Numbered from the stretch's first letter, positions 43,170 through 52,303 are shown. The stretch is 64,000 nt of DNA from Rhodoferax sp. (GCF_018063565.1 NZ_JAGPBB010000007.1:1-64000), one strand, 5' to 3'. Translations and numbers: made by a program. Notes: generated from the sequence alone by a model not told the origin.

Positions 43170-45461
43170 TCAGTTGTCTGCGTAGGGGGTGTAGCTGGCA
43201 CTGGGTGGCGACTTCAGTCCGATGCCTTTGAAGCCACGCACACCAGAGCCGTTGCGCCACTTTTCATAGCCACGGGTGATCAGCAGGTCTGAGAACCTGC
43301 GTTGCGCGCCAATGAATTCACCAGCCGCCTCTGCCCAGGACTTCCAGTCGTTGAACAACTCGGCGGTCAGTGATTTTGCACTGTCAACAGCCACGCAACG
43401 CTCATCAAGCCAGCGACCCAAGGCATCCTCGGCTTCAAAATACTCGTCGGTGGCATCCGTGACCTGCTGCGGGCGATCAAGGCGACCCAGTCGCTGCCAT
43501 GCCAGACAGCCCTCCAAGGCCCAGGCCAGGATGCCGTCACGCTCGGCCAGGAGTTTTTGCTGCAGGTGTTTGTCGCGCTTTTCAGGCGGCACGGTGATGG
43601 TGAACGGAATCAGGTGCAAGCGCCGCTTCATGGCCTCATCGATATTGCGAATGGCAGGCTTATGGTTGCCCGCGACAAAGAGTTTGAACTGCGGAAAGAA
43701 CTCAAAGAAGTCCTGGCGCATAAAGCGTGCGGCGATCTTGTCGCCACCAGTGAGGTTCTTGACCTTGGATTCAGCCCAGCGGCGACCCTGTTCCGTCTCA
43801 ATCGCCGCCACAAAGCGTGCCCCACGCAGACCGGCCATGTCGGTTGGATGTCGGTCGGTGCGGGTTTCCATGAACGTGTCCATTGGCGCGTTGGTGGCAT
43901 AGTCGCCCAGGATGGCAGCCAGGGTGTTGACAAACACAGACTTGCCATTGGCACCCGTGCCATACAGAAAGAACAGTGCGTGCTCTCGGGTTGAACCGGT
44001 CAAGGCGTAACCCACCATGCGTTGCAGGTAAGCCTGCATTTCCAGATCGTCGCCAGTGACCTCCAGGATGAACTGCCGCCAGATCGGACACTCACCTCGA
44101 GGTGTGGCCGTGGTGATCTTGGTGATGCGGTCGCATCGGTCATGGACACGCAGTCGCCCACTCCTGAGATCAACAACGCCGCCGGGGGTGTTAAGCAGCC
44201 AGGGATCGGCATCCCACTCATCCGTGGTTGCGGCGTGACGGCGGTCAGCGCGTGCCAAACGCTCAACGCCACCGATGGTGCTGGATGCCGCCAGTTTGGC
44301 CGCAATTCTGGGATTGTCCGCTTTGAGCGATGCGTGCCGACAGACATGCCGAATCAAGTCGGTTGCAGCCAGTGTGTCTTCGGCACGCCAGCGCAGGCCG
44401 TCCCAAACCAGCCACTTGCCCCAAGCGGCAACATAGCGCCAATCGTTGCGATAGCGCCGGGTGAAGGACAGTGCCAACGCATCTTCCGTGCCCCAGACAG
44501 CCTCTTCAGTTGCACTGCCGGTGGTATTGGAGTCAGGGCCATCGGCCACCAAATACATCTGCATTCGCGGGCCGTGAGCAATGAAGCCTGCAACATCGAA
44601 GCCCTCGGCTTGAGCATCTGCTGCATCCCACCCCTCGGCCGCAGCCTCTGGCGGGTACAGGATATGGCAGGTCTTGGCTCCAGCGGCCAACATCGCCTGC
44701 GCGGCACGATCTGCATATTCCCAGCCAGGCTTGTCCTTGTCGGGCCAGATGATCACCACCTTGCCAGCCAGCGGTGACCAATCGGTTTTATCGACCGGCG
44801 CGTTGGCTCCGTGCATGGCGGTGGTGGCGCAGATGCCCGCATCAATCAGGGTTTGGGCACACTTTTCACCCTCGACCACCACCACCTGGTCAGGTTTTAG
44901 CATGCCCGGCTGGTTGTAGAGTGGCCGTGGATCTGGAGGCGCTGCCTTCTTGCGCTTGACATCCCAGGGGCGAAATTCCTTTTTCTGCCCCGGTGGGTCA
45001 TAGCGGTACACGATGGCGATCAACTTGCCTTCGCCGTCCTGGTATTCCCACTTGGCTGTGGCTGGACCGAGTTCATCCATGGCGGGCTGTGCCTTGCGTT
45101 TGCGCGTTGGCCCCTGAGGGATTTTTCCGAGCAACTGCGCCGAAAAACTCAGTACCTTGGCAAAGTCAGAATGGACGTTGAGTGCCAAATGGCCCGAGAT
45201 CAGGTCAAAGATGTCTCCACCCTGACCCGTTGCACGATCGGTCCAGAGCCCGGCTTTCTCGCCGGTGACCACGATCTCCAGGCTGTCGCCCGGGCTGCCC
45301 AGGATGTCGCCAACCAGAAACCTGCCACGCTTGACCTTGCCAGCGGGGAACATGTCCATCAGCACTGACTCAAGTCGCAACAGCAAACTGGCGCGAATCT
45401 CCTCGCGCTGACCCTCGAAGGATGGGACCGATCCCGGCGTGAGGTCGTTAAAGTCCATCAT
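43170..45461 (-). CDS. Phage primase-helicase (Toprim plus D5/SF3 helicase)
   Basis: The start at the first of two Met codons (45461) follows GGAGG. The 763-residue protein has an N-terminal region, a Toprim domain (VVVVEGEK near 193-200, IIWPDKDKPG near 237-246), and a C-terminal superfamily 3 helicase with Walker A GTGANGKS (501-508) and a D5-N-like domain ahead of it. It would prime and unwind DNA for phage replication. It overlaps the small helix-turn-helix gene upstream by 14 bp. Confidence 0.93.
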   Translation of the reverse strand: MMDFNDLTPGSVPSFEGQREEIRASLLLRLESVLMDMFPAGKVKRGRFLVGDILGSPGDSLEIVVTGEKAGLWTDRATGQGGDIFDLISGHLALNVHSDFAKVLSFSAQLLGKIPQGPTRKRKAQPAMDELGPATAKWEYQDGEGKLIAIVYRYDPPGQKKEFRPWDVKRKKAAPPDPRPLYNQPGMLKPDQVVVVEGEKCAQTLIDAGICATTAMHGANAPVDKTDWSPLAGKVVIIWPDKDKPGWEYADRAAQAMLAAGAKTCHILYPPEAAAEGWDAADAQAEGFDVAGFIAHGPRMQMYLVADGPDSNTTGSATEEAVWGTEDALALSFTRRYRNDWRYVAAWGKWLVWDGLRWRAEDTLAATDLIRHVCRHASLKADNPRIAAKLAASSTIGGVERLARADRRHAATTDEWDADPWLLNTPGGVVDLRSGRLRVHDRCDRITKITTATPRGECPIWRQFILEVTGDDLEMQAYLQRMVGYALTGSTREHALFFLYGTGANGKSVFVNTLAAILGDYATNAPMDTFMETRTDRHPTDMAGLRGARFVAAIETEQGRRWAESKVKNLTGGDKIAARFMRQDFFEFFPQFKLFVAGNHKPAIRNIDEAMKRRLHLIPFTITVPPEKRDKHLQQKLLAERDGILAWALEGCLAWQRLGRLDRPQQVTDATDEYFEAEDALGRWLDERCVAVDSAKSLTAELFNDWKSWAEAAGEFIGAQRRFSDLLITRGYEKWRNGSGVRGFKGIGLKSPPSASYTPYADN

Positions 45462-45711
45462 GACGGACACCCTCCGACTCACGGGCATCAGTTTGTGAGG
45501 CCCCCGCTGTGCGGCTGTCGGCCGCCCATGCACGCAGATCCCGCAAGCGAAATCGAACCAGGCTGCCCAGCAGATAGTGCGGAATACGGTGTTTGGTCCG
45601 CATCTTGGGGTCGCCAAACCAGTACAGGGGCAGCCGCAGCGCGCAGGCAGCCTGCTTGGCGTCGATCATGGGCTCGGCATCAGTTTGAAATTCTTGGTTT
45701 TTTGTGTTCAT
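45448..45711 (-). CDS. Small helix-turn-helix protein
   Basis: The 87-residue protein starts MNTKNQEFQTDAEPM. The segment IDAKQAACALRLPLYWFGDPKMRTKHRIPHYLLG is like AlpA/MerR-type winged helix proteins that bind DNA and often act as excisionases or regulators. It overlaps its neighbours by 14 and 4 bp within the early operon. Confidence 0.68.
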   Translation of the reverse strand: MNTKNQEFQTDAEPMIDAKQAACALRLPLYWFGDPKMRTKHRIPHYLLGSLVRFRLRDLRAWAADSRTAGASQTDARESEGVRHDGL

Positions 45712-46445
45712 TGGGTTGTTCTCCAGCAGCGGTCTTGCCACGCGCAAAACTTGCATTCAAAGTGGGTGGCATCAAGGTAGGCGCGAGGCAGCAGTTCACC
45801 GGCCTCAGTGGCGGCAATCACCTTCACACCCCGGTCGGACATGCGCTGGGCCAGCGCCGCGTCAAACGGGACCAACTCTGCGTAGATGTCCATGGTGTCG
45901 GCGTTGACTGCTGTGAAGATGGCCGGGTTCTCAAACAACTCCAGGTAGGCCTGGTAGAGAGCCACTTGCGCGGCATAGACCGGCTTGGAGACCGCGAGCT
46001 TGTTCTTCTCAAGATCGCGCCAGGACTTTGCCGAGAGGCATTTATGCTCCCAAAGTGCCGGGTACTTGAAACCTTCAGGTCCGCCGACAAAGACACCATC
46101 GATGTGTCCTTGCAAGTGACCCTCAGCCGTTGAGAACCCAAACTGCTCGCCGTTGGGTTTGTGGGTGCGCAGATCGAACCCGGCAGCACGCAGCCAGGTG
46201 ACCATGCTGTCTTCGTTGACGTGGCCGCGCTCAAAAATGCGCAGGATTCGACCATGCGTTTCCCGTCCTGGGTCCACTGGCGCCTGGGCGTACTCGTATT
46301 GCAGGGCGCGCTCGCACGACACCCCCAGACGAGATGCGCCCAGATACTGGCGGGATTTCTCCTTGGAGCGGGTCTTTTGCAGACCCAGATCGATCAAGGT
46401 GCTGATCTGGCCACTCACGCTGGATGATGAGTTGTAGTCCATCAT
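45708..46445 (-). CDS. Cas4/RecB-like exonuclease with Fe-S cluster residues
   Basis: This 245-residue PD-(D/E)xK nuclease has D116 in GHIDGVF and E133-H-K135 in LWEHKC, with H75 upstream. C44 plus the C-terminal C231-x2-C234-x5-C240 (ECKFCAWQDRC) fit the four-Cys 4Fe-4S arrangement of Cas4 and AddB. It probably resects DNA ends for phage recombination with the Sak4-like ATPase and SSB-like protein in the same operon. No cas genes or repeats are nearby. Confidence 0.88.
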   Translation of the reverse strand: MMDYNSSSSVSGQISTLIDLGLQKTRSKEKSRQYLGASRLGVSCERALQYEYAQAPVDPGRETHGRILRIFERGHVNEDSMVTWLRAAGFDLRTHKPNGEQFGFSTAEGHLQGHIDGVFVGGPEGFKYPALWEHKCLSAKSWRDLEKNKLAVSKPVYAAQVALYQAYLELFENPAIFTAVNADTMDIYAELVPFDAALAQRMSDRGVKVIAATEAGELLPRAYLDATHFECKFCAWQDRCWRTTQ

Positions 46446-46930
46446 TTGGCATCCTCCCAGGGCAGGTCGCTTTCCATGTCGGCCAACGGATTGGCTTGCA
46501 TGTTTGCCATCGGGTCTGGAACTTCAGGCAGTCCACGCACCGGTGGGTACTTGGATTTCTCGTGATGCTCCACCATGGCCTGCGTGAAGCAGGTCACGAT
46601 TGATTCGACTACCGCCAAGGCCTCGGATTCAGAATAGTCACCCAGTGGTTTGGTGAACCCAATGGCCCCGGCTGCTTCGCCGAAGGCCTTAAGGCACTGG
46701 ATCATGGCGGCTCGCTCGAGCTCAGAGAGATTGACCATGGTCACCCCCTTGGAGTCGACCAGATCGTCCTTCAGTCTGACCCAGTTGCCGTACATGGCGT
46801 GAAACGCTTTTTGACAGCGTTCGGAACAGAACACCCAGTCCAGCGGGTAGCGCTGAGGCTGGCCGATGTGGTGCCGGGTATCGGTGTGACCGTAACCCCG
46901 GGCTTGACGGGAGCAGACCCAGCATTTCAT
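46442..46930 (-). CDS. Zinc-ribbon protein (DUF6511-like)
   Basis: From MKCWVCSRQARG (46930) the 162-residue protein has an N-terminal zinc ribbon made of C-x2-C (CWVC) and FCSERC about 30 residues later, like DUF6511. The rest is helical and acidic. It overlaps the exonuclease gene by 4 bp and the next upstream gene by 4 bp. It could be a replication or recombination accessory. Confidence 0.75.
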   Translation of the reverse strand: MKCWVCSRQARGYGHTDTRHHIGQPQRYPLDWVFCSERCQKAFHAMYGNWVRLKDDLVDSKGVTMVNLSELERAAMIQCLKAFGEAAGAIGFTKPLGDYSESEALAVVESIVTCFTQAMVEHHEKSKYPPVRGLPEVPDPMANMQANPLADMESDLPWEDAK

Positions 46931-47214
46931 CGCCTGCCTTTCCTTTTGAGGTGGACAAGGCGTTCGCTGACCGGGTGACGCCCCTGCGCAAACCCATCGC
47001 AGTCCACTGAGAAGCGGGTATGGGCATGGGCGCAGCGACACTGCTTGATCATCTGGTGCTGGTAGGCGCGGGTGCAATCGGTGCAGAAATCGCTCTCACC
47101 CACCCGCGAGCGAACGGCGTACTTGCGCCATTGAAGGTACTGGCGGGTGTTGTCAAAGCAGGCAGGGTGCGGCGACGCTGCGACGCGTGGGGCAGCAAAA
47201 GTACTCGTGTTCAC
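46927..47214 (-). CDS. Small Cys-rich phage protein, probable zinc binder
   Basis: The 95-residue protein has SDFCTDCTRAYQHQM and QCRCAHAHTRF, giving four Cys and several His, a likely zinc-binding module. The C-terminus is basic (LVHLKRKGRR), suggesting nucleic acid binding. The start MNTSTFAAPRV is the first ATG. Its stop overlaps the start of the DUF6511-like gene. Confidence 0.62.
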   Translation of the reverse strand: MNTSTFAAPRVAASPHPACFDNTRQYLQWRKYAVRSRVGESDFCTDCTRAYQHQMIKQCRCAHAHTRFSVDCDGFAQGRHPVSERLVHLKRKGRR

Positions 47215-47228
47215 GTGGCTGCCCTTCG

Positions 47229-47891
47229 CTACTGAGCCCAGGCCGGTTTACCCGCAAGAACTGGGCGCTGTGCCACCGACGCTGCTTTGCCAGAGTGTTG
47301 TGGAGGAACTGCGGATGAAGAACCCGCTGCCGCTGCAGAACTCCCCGACGCTGGGACTGTTCTGGACGGCACGCCCATGATTTGGGCGTATTGCGGATGG
47401 TCAGGCTCCACCGCGATCTTCACCACATTGCGGTCATCGCCGCGTTCATCCTTTTCGATGTCCACGCGCACAACAAACTCCAGACCGTCGAGTTCAACGA
47501 ATCCCTGGATACGCCGGGACGCAGCCGCTTGGGGACTGTTGTCCTGGGGCAGCACGTTTCGGGCGCTGTTGAGTGCTGCACGCACAAAGGTTCTGCCCAT
47601 CTGGGTCCAGGTTGGACCCTTGGGGGAGTACAGACCGATGTTCGACCACATCTTGCGTTTGGCGAACTCGCCGCCGGTGATGACAAACTCGGCGGCCAGG
47701 TAGACGGCGCCCGTCTTGGATGACAAGGTTGGGTAGCCGTCCGACCAACCCTGGCTGGCGTCGTAGTGGCCACCGGGTTTGAGTGTCATCAGCACGGGTA
47801 CGAGCTCACCCTTGGGGATCAGGTTAAAGCCTGACTGCTGTGACTCGGCATCGTTGAAATCTGACCAGGCATTGGGGCTGTTGTCGTTCAT
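47229..47891 (-). CDS. Probable phage ssDNA-binding protein
   Basis: The 220-residue protein from MNDNSPNAWSDFND has a beta-rich core (about 20-150: FNLIPKGELVPVLMTLKPGG, VYLAAEFVITGGEFAKRKMW, GLEFVVRVDIEKDE) and a Ser/Ala-rich flexible C-terminus. This layout and its place beside the ATPase and exonuclease genes resemble DUF669-type single-strand-binding proteins of phages. The function is inferred; no diagnostic motif proves it. Confidence 0.62.
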   Translation of the reverse strand: MNDNSPNAWSDFNDAESQQSGFNLIPKGELVPVLMTLKPGGHYDASQGWSDGYPTLSSKTGAVYLAAEFVITGGEFAKRKMWSNIGLYSPKGPTWTQMGRTFVRAALNSARNVLPQDNSPQAAASRRIQGFVELDGLEFVVRVDIEKDERGDDRNVVKIAVEPDHPQYAQIMGVPSRTVPASGSSAAAAGSSSAVPPQHSGKAASVAQRPVLAGKPAWAQ

Positions 47892-47896
47892 TTGAA

Positions 47897-48742
47897 TCAC
47901 TCCTTGGAATCGGTGGGGCTTGGGGCTTGTGGGTGCTGTGTGGGTGCGCCAGTCGCTGCACACTTGGCGATCAGTGCGCCCAGGTCGGGCGGCTCCAGCA
48001 GGTCAAGACGACCGCTTCGGTCCTTGGCTGGAAAGCCGTAGGGATTGATGGTCTGGGTGACAAATGCCCGATAGGCGCTGCCGTCATCGGCTTTGATTTC
48101 CGCCAAGGTGACCACCTCGTCCACAATGCCTGGCAACTGCAAGGCGGTCGCACTGCCCTCAATCTGTGGCACAAACACCTTGCGGCCGAAATCGTCGGTC
48201 TTGCAGTCCAGGATGGCCACAAACACCACGTTTTTGCCGCGCGCGTGTTGCAGATGGGTCAATGCGGTGACCATCTCCTGGCCCAAAAGACCATACGCGC
48301 CGCGTGAGTCGGGCTTACCGGTGCGCTCAGAGAATGCTGCTGGCTGACTTTTGGCCCAGTTAAAGCACAGCCGCGAGAGCGCCGTGATGGAGTCGCAGAA
48401 GTAGGTTTGGTACTTGTCCAGGCTTGCCGGGTCGCCATAGACCGAGCAGACATGGTCAAAGTGCGCCTGCGAGAACGGTGACTGATCGGGCAGCGCGGGG
48501 TTGGGGCCGGCCAGATAGACCACCAGATCCCGAAACTCGGGCCAGGTGCGCGGTCGCAGACAGTCGCCATCCCAATCCGAAACCGACAGGTCACCGGCTT
48601 CAAGATCAATGAACAAAGTGGAGTGGGTCGCCAGGGATTTGAGCTGGCTGGTCTTGCCAATGCCGCTGACACCCAGCACGACGATCTTGACACCCCGACG
48701 CTGAGCACGTCGCTGGTCCGCACTGATGATGGGAAGTGCCAT
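47897..48742 (-). CDS. RecA-fold ATPase, Sak4-like
   Basis: The 281-residue protein has Walker A GVSGIGKT (24-31), an LFIDLEAGD segment, and a Walker B-like hydrophobic stretch NVVFVAIL. It belongs to the AAA_24/Sak4 group of phage single-strand annealing ATPases that work with an SSB. It lies 5 bp upstream of the SSB-like gene. With the exonuclease this makes a phage recombination module. Confidence 0.82.
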   Translation of the reverse strand: MALPIISADQRRAQRRGVKIVVLGVSGIGKTSQLKSLATHSTLFIDLEAGDLSVSDWDGDCLRPRTWPEFRDLVVYLAGPNPALPDQSPFSQAHFDHVCSVYGDPASLDKYQTYFCDSITALSRLCFNWAKSQPAAFSERTGKPDSRGAYGLLGQEMVTALTHLQHARGKNVVFVAILDCKTDDFGRKVFVPQIEGSATALQLPGIVDEVVTLAEIKADDGSAYRAFVTQTINPYGFPAKDRSGRLDLLEPPDLGALIAKCAATGAPTQHPQAPSPTDSKE

Positions 48743-49225
48743 TTATGCCTCCTCCTGGTCGAGGTTCAGGGTAAATGTCGGCTTGCCAGCTTCCACGCTG
48801 CGGGCGTCGGCAAATTGCTGCTGTAGCGCCGGTGGCCAATGGGTGTAGCGGGTTTCGGATACGGCCAACTTCACGTCCATGTAGCTTTTGACCTGCTCGC
48901 CCGATGCCACCACGCGTTCGGCAATCTCGGCCAGTTTCTTTTGGTCCCAGCTGACTTTTTTGGGCCATTCGACCTTGATGCACAAAGGACCGTCCGTGAT
49001 GTGCGTGGTGCCAAAGTCACGGCCGGATTCCATAAGCGCGGCTTTGGCCCTTTCGGCATAGGACTGCTCCAGCGCCGCATCCAGCTTGAGCATTTGTTTT
49101 TTGAGAAAGTCGCTGGCCTCAAGCAGGTTCTTTTTGAGCTCGTGCTTTTGCACAGGTGCAAGTCTGGCCATTTGTGCCACTGACATGGCAGCGATGTCGC
49201 CTGGGTAAAGTGTCAGATCGGTCAT
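48743..49225 (-). CDS. Phage early protein, unknown
   Basis: The start MTDLTLYPGDIAAM gives 160 residues. The first half is a long helix region (LKKNLLEASDFLKKQMLKLDAALEQ), likely coiled coil; the second half contains GPLCIKVEWPKKVSWDQKKLAE. It directly abuts the ATPase gene. No domain is recognised; an accessory role in recombination is possible from location only. Confidence 0.62.
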   Translation of the reverse strand: MTDLTLYPGDIAAMSVAQMARLAPVQKHELKKNLLEASDFLKKQMLKLDAALEQSYAERAKAALMESGRDFGTTHITDGPLCIKVEWPKKVSWDQKKLAEIAERVVASGEQVKSYMDVKLAVSETRYTHWPPALQQQFADARSVEAGKPTFTLNLDQEEA

Positions 49226-49239
49226 GGTCAACTCCTGCG

Positions 49240-49503
49240 TCACTGGTAGACACAGCGCGCGGTGGAATGACGCGACACCCGGCGCTCATAGGCCTCGACC
49301 TCAGAGAGCAAGTAGGTGACCCGAGCCCCCATCTTGCAAAAGATGGGACCGAGGTTTTCCTGGCGCCAGCGGCGCAGTGTCTTGACCGACAGTCCCCAGC
49401 GCTGCGACAGTTCAAGCTCGTTGATGGCGATGCGCGCCACGGCCGGGCGCACGGTCTGTCGGCTGGGCCGATCAGAATGGATAAAAGCGGTTGGGTTTTG
49501 CAT
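49240..49503 (-). CDS. AlpA/excisionase-like helix-turn-helix protein
   Basis: The 87-residue protein (start MQNPTAFIHSD) has LELSQRWGLSVKTLRRWRQENLG, a clear MerR/AlpA-type helix-turn-helix followed by a wing (ARVTYLLSEVEAYE). Such proteins act as phage excisionases or small regulators. It is a candidate recombination directionality factor for the serine recombinase, being made early after induction, but could equally be a transcription factor. Confidence 0.75.
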   Translation of the reverse strand: MQNPTAFIHSDRPSRQTVRPAVARIAINELELSQRWGLSVKTLRRWRQENLGPIFCKMGARVTYLLSEVEAYERRVSRHSTARCVYQ

Positions 49504-49551
49504 TTGGGTGTACCTCCTGGTTGGAATGCACACCGATCGTCCAGCCGGGTT

Positions 49552-50544
49552 TTATGGCGTGTTTGTGGACGTGCTTAGGGTTGATCTATGGTTGTGGCCT
49601 CCTTCGCCACGCCGAAGCTGATATTTGCCACGTTTGACCAAGGCAAAGATCTGTGCGCGGGCCGGTTGACTGCCAAATGCATCGTCAAACGACACGTACC
49701 CAGTCTTTACCCGTTCATTGGTTTCAGCCCACGAGACGATTGGCGGCGGCTTTTCTGAGGTGCCCCAGCACTGTTTGACAATCCTCGCCAGAGCAGGCGA
49801 AAGCTGGATCGGTTCGTCAAGGTGTGCCAGTTTGAGCGCATTCCCATCGATGTACTCGACGGGTCCCGATGCCGCCGCAGTCTGTGCATAGCGCAGCAAG
49901 ATGCGCTGCAACTTGTCAACTCTGAACTGAGGATGGCCCCCATCAACTTCCAGCAAGTCGGACAGGCAGCGCTCGATATGCTCGCCCAATATGGGGGGAT
50001 TTGTGGCCTTGTGGACCAATAAGAGACTTTGCCCTGGCCAGACCTCATCATCGAGCCAAGCCTTGATTTGGGTGTGTGCAGCCCCACGGAGATGGCGACC
50101 AACAAATACCCGAGCCCATTGGCTGGACTGGCCGACTCGCACCTGACCCAACTCCCAAAGATGCCCAGGTACATGCTCAAAGGTAGCGGATCGCCGCTGG
50201 AGCGCGCTGCCGATGACTGCTGACAGATCATCCAGGAAGCGCTCGACACACAGCTTGTAAAACGTGATCTCCCCTAAGGGGCGCACGACGGTACTGCCGC
50301 GCCACCTGGGATTTGGGTATCGGTAGACACCTGCTGCGAGATCGATGTCGTGGGTGACTTCATCCACACAGCCATCTTCACCCTCAATGTTCTGTCCGGC
50401 AAAGTAGCCCGCAATCCTGATCCAACCTCGACTGAGAAATGCCTGTGAGTGGGGCCAGATCGCTTGCTCGAAGACAGTATCTCCTATGTCTTGAACATAT
50501 TCCAGGGCCGAGAGGTAGTCGTCATAAAGGCATCGCAGCGTCAT
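49552..50544 (-). CDS. Second gene of the SOS-driven early operon, unknown
   Basis: From MTLRCLYDDYLSALEYVQ (50544) the 330-residue protein is soluble and globular, overlapping the upstream unknown gene by 4 bp. It has a Trp/Tyr-rich N-terminal half (GVYRYPNPRWRGSTVVRPLG) and an Arg/His-rich tail. I find no nuclease, helicase or binding motif. The tight overlap suggests a two-protein complex with the 492-residue partner. Confidence 0.6.
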   Translation of the reverse strand: MTLRCLYDDYLSALEYVQDIGDTVFEQAIWPHSQAFLSRGWIRIAGYFAGQNIEGEDGCVDEVTHDIDLAAGVYRYPNPRWRGSTVVRPLGEITFYKLCVERFLDDLSAVIGSALQRRSATFEHVPGHLWELGQVRVGQSSQWARVFVGRHLRGAAHTQIKAWLDDEVWPGQSLLLVHKATNPPILGEHIERCLSDLLEVDGGHPQFRVDKLQRILLRYAQTAAASGPVEYIDGNALKLAHLDEPIQLSPALARIVKQCWGTSEKPPPIVSWAETNERVKTGYVSFDDAFGSQPARAQIFALVKRGKYQLRRGEGGHNHRSTLSTSTNTP

Positions 50545-52019
50545 GCCATGGCCAGATTCATCACACCGATGGCACTGAGTTGAAGCTGCATGATTTGGCG
50601 GTCCAGCGCTGACTTGCAGCCATGCGTCAGGCCGTTGGGTCTGGCGACATGCACCGCAACACGGTGCGCCTTGCAATCGGGCTGATCCTTCATGACCAGG
50701 CTCAGTGTCACGTGTGAGATGTCGTGTCCGTCGATGGCAGGAATGCGGTACACATCGCGGCTGACCTGATAAATACTGCGCCTGTCTCGGCTGTGCCGGC
50801 TGATCTGCAGTGAATTCGATGCTGTGCGACTGCGAGCAGGAATGTTGCTTTGCGCACTTTCAACCGCGATCGGATTGGTCAGGCGGATCTTCTGGATGGC
50901 CAGGTCCTGCACGCCATCGACCAGGGTACCGGCTATCTGTTGCAGCACAGCGGCATCCCCAAAAGCCTGCAGATCAAACGAGCACATCGGAATTTGGTTC
51001 GGCAAACCCTCTATGCCCAAAACCAATTGCTGGAAACTACTGGCCAAGCTTGGTCGATAAGCATTGTCTGGACAAAAGACACCCAGCATTCCAGTGGCAC
51101 TCTCCCATGCGAACACGACTTCAATGGCTGCAGGCTGATCAACTTCAACGATCTGGGCGTCCGTGGCAGAGTCGCCGACCACTGTTTTGTACTGGGCGCG
51201 TGCGGCATTGAAGGTGGCGGAAATCGTGTGTTGACGCTGTGTTCGGCCAAGTGCCTGGTCGGCCAGTCCATGGCGATGAGTGTGAGAGATGTCATCAGTG
51301 CAATGATGGTCGATCACGATCAACTGCGGGTTAACACCGGGGTACAGTGCTGCCACCTGCTCGCGCAACGCCTGCTCGTAAGCTGCCAGGGGCAAGGGTT
51401 CCGTGTCTTTGGGGCCAAGATAGTGGCTGGCAAAATCTTTGGAGTTCCAGTGCTGGTTCATTGACTGGCGACGCTCGGCCTGCTCAAAGCGGGTGTCTGG
51501 CAGCCATCCGGCATGGATGTCTGGCGTGTCAACAAACTGTGCCAGGTAGAGGTAAAGCGCGCGTGACCATTTTTCTGAAGGATCTGCGAGTACCAGCGCA
51601 TCCTGCTCATTTTGTAAATCCAGCATGGCCATCACCGCCTGATGACCAAAAATGTCGGTCAGCGCAGTGATTCGGCTACTGATTTTTTCCAGGGTTGCAA
51701 GCTGCTGTGTCGCGGTTTGAGCCAGCCAGGCATAAATCTGGGTTCGCAGCTTTGGGGGCAATGCGGCCTTGGTGCTGCAGATCTCCTGGATCAAGTCACT
51801 GGGCAAACTGGTATCGCACAGGTGCTCGATCAAGCGCTGTAGCCGCAACGGTTGCTTGACCTTTCTTGCCAATAGCTGGAACTGGGCCATGCCAGGCAAC
51901 AGCGTGTTGCCAAAATCTTCGCCGCGTTTGGGTTTGGCGACCCTTTCTGCTGCTGAGTCAGAATCCGGCGGGGTGGGGTGGATGTTTGCCGACTCTGAGT
52001 CCGGCTGATTTGCTGGCAT
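50541..52019 (-). CDS. First gene of the SOS-driven early operon, unknown
   Basis: The 492-residue protein is preceded by GGGAGG and the LexA-overlapped promoter, so it would be the first product after induction. The N-terminal 40 residues are Pro/Ser/Asp-rich and flexible; then comes a helical region (about 45-170). A HHCTDDISHTHRHG stretch near 235-250 is His/Asp-rich and could bind metal. No family is recognised. A role in replication initiation or in taking over the host is possible from position. Confidence 0.6.
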   Translation of the reverse strand: MPANQPDSESANIHPTPPDSDSAAERVAKPKRGEDFGNTLLPGMAQFQLLARKVKQPLRLQRLIEHLCDTSLPSDLIQEICSTKAALPPKLRTQIYAWLAQTATQQLATLEKISSRITALTDIFGHQAVMAMLDLQNEQDALVLADPSEKWSRALYLYLAQFVDTPDIHAGWLPDTRFEQAERRQSMNQHWNSKDFASHYLGPKDTEPLPLAAYEQALREQVAALYPGVNPQLIVIDHHCTDDISHTHRHGLADQALGRTQRQHTISATFNAARAQYKTVVGDSATDAQIVEVDQPAAIEVVFAWESATGMLGVFCPDNAYRPSLASSFQQLVLGIEGLPNQIPMCSFDLQAFGDAAVLQQIAGTLVDGVQDLAIQKIRLTNPIAVESAQSNIPARSRTASNSLQISRHSRDRRSIYQVSRDVYRIPAIDGHDISHVTLSLVMKDQPDCKAHRVAVHVARPNGLTHGCKSALDRQIMQLQLSAIGVMNLAMA

Positions 52020-52031
52020 GGTGCCTCCCTA

Positions 52032-52076
52032 TGCTGTATAAAAACACAGTATATGACTGGATGTGATTCAACACAA
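52032..52076 (-). promoter_or_regulatory. Early promoter overlapped by a LexA-type SOS box
   Basis: On the minus strand, TTGTGT (52071-52076) and TATACT (52048-52053) are separated by exactly 17 bp, a good sigma-70 promoter. A palindrome CTGT-N8-ACAG with an AT-rich centre lies at 52034-52049, overlapping the -10. This is the LexA-binding pattern. It lies 15 bp before the first early gene, so DNA damage would directly switch on the early operon. Confidence 0.78.
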
Positions 52077-52303
52077 GCGTTTTGTCCACACCTGAAATAG
52101 TTGGCGCCGATTGCGCCATTCAGAATTAGCGGAACTGAGCAATTCCCTTGTGACGGGCTGGATCGATTGGGCCATGCCAAGCTATCCGACCATCAACGCG
52201 CCATACTTGTCATCTGATTGTTGAACTTTCTGACAGCAATTTGGTGAGATTCGGTATCAAAGCAACCGCTGGTTTCATTCCACACAACCCAAGGAAACCT
52301 CTC

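Noticed and set aside
45708..46445. Cas4-like gene as part of a CRISPR-Cas system
   Set aside because: No other cas gene or repeat-spacer array is present; the neighbours are phage replication and recombination genes.
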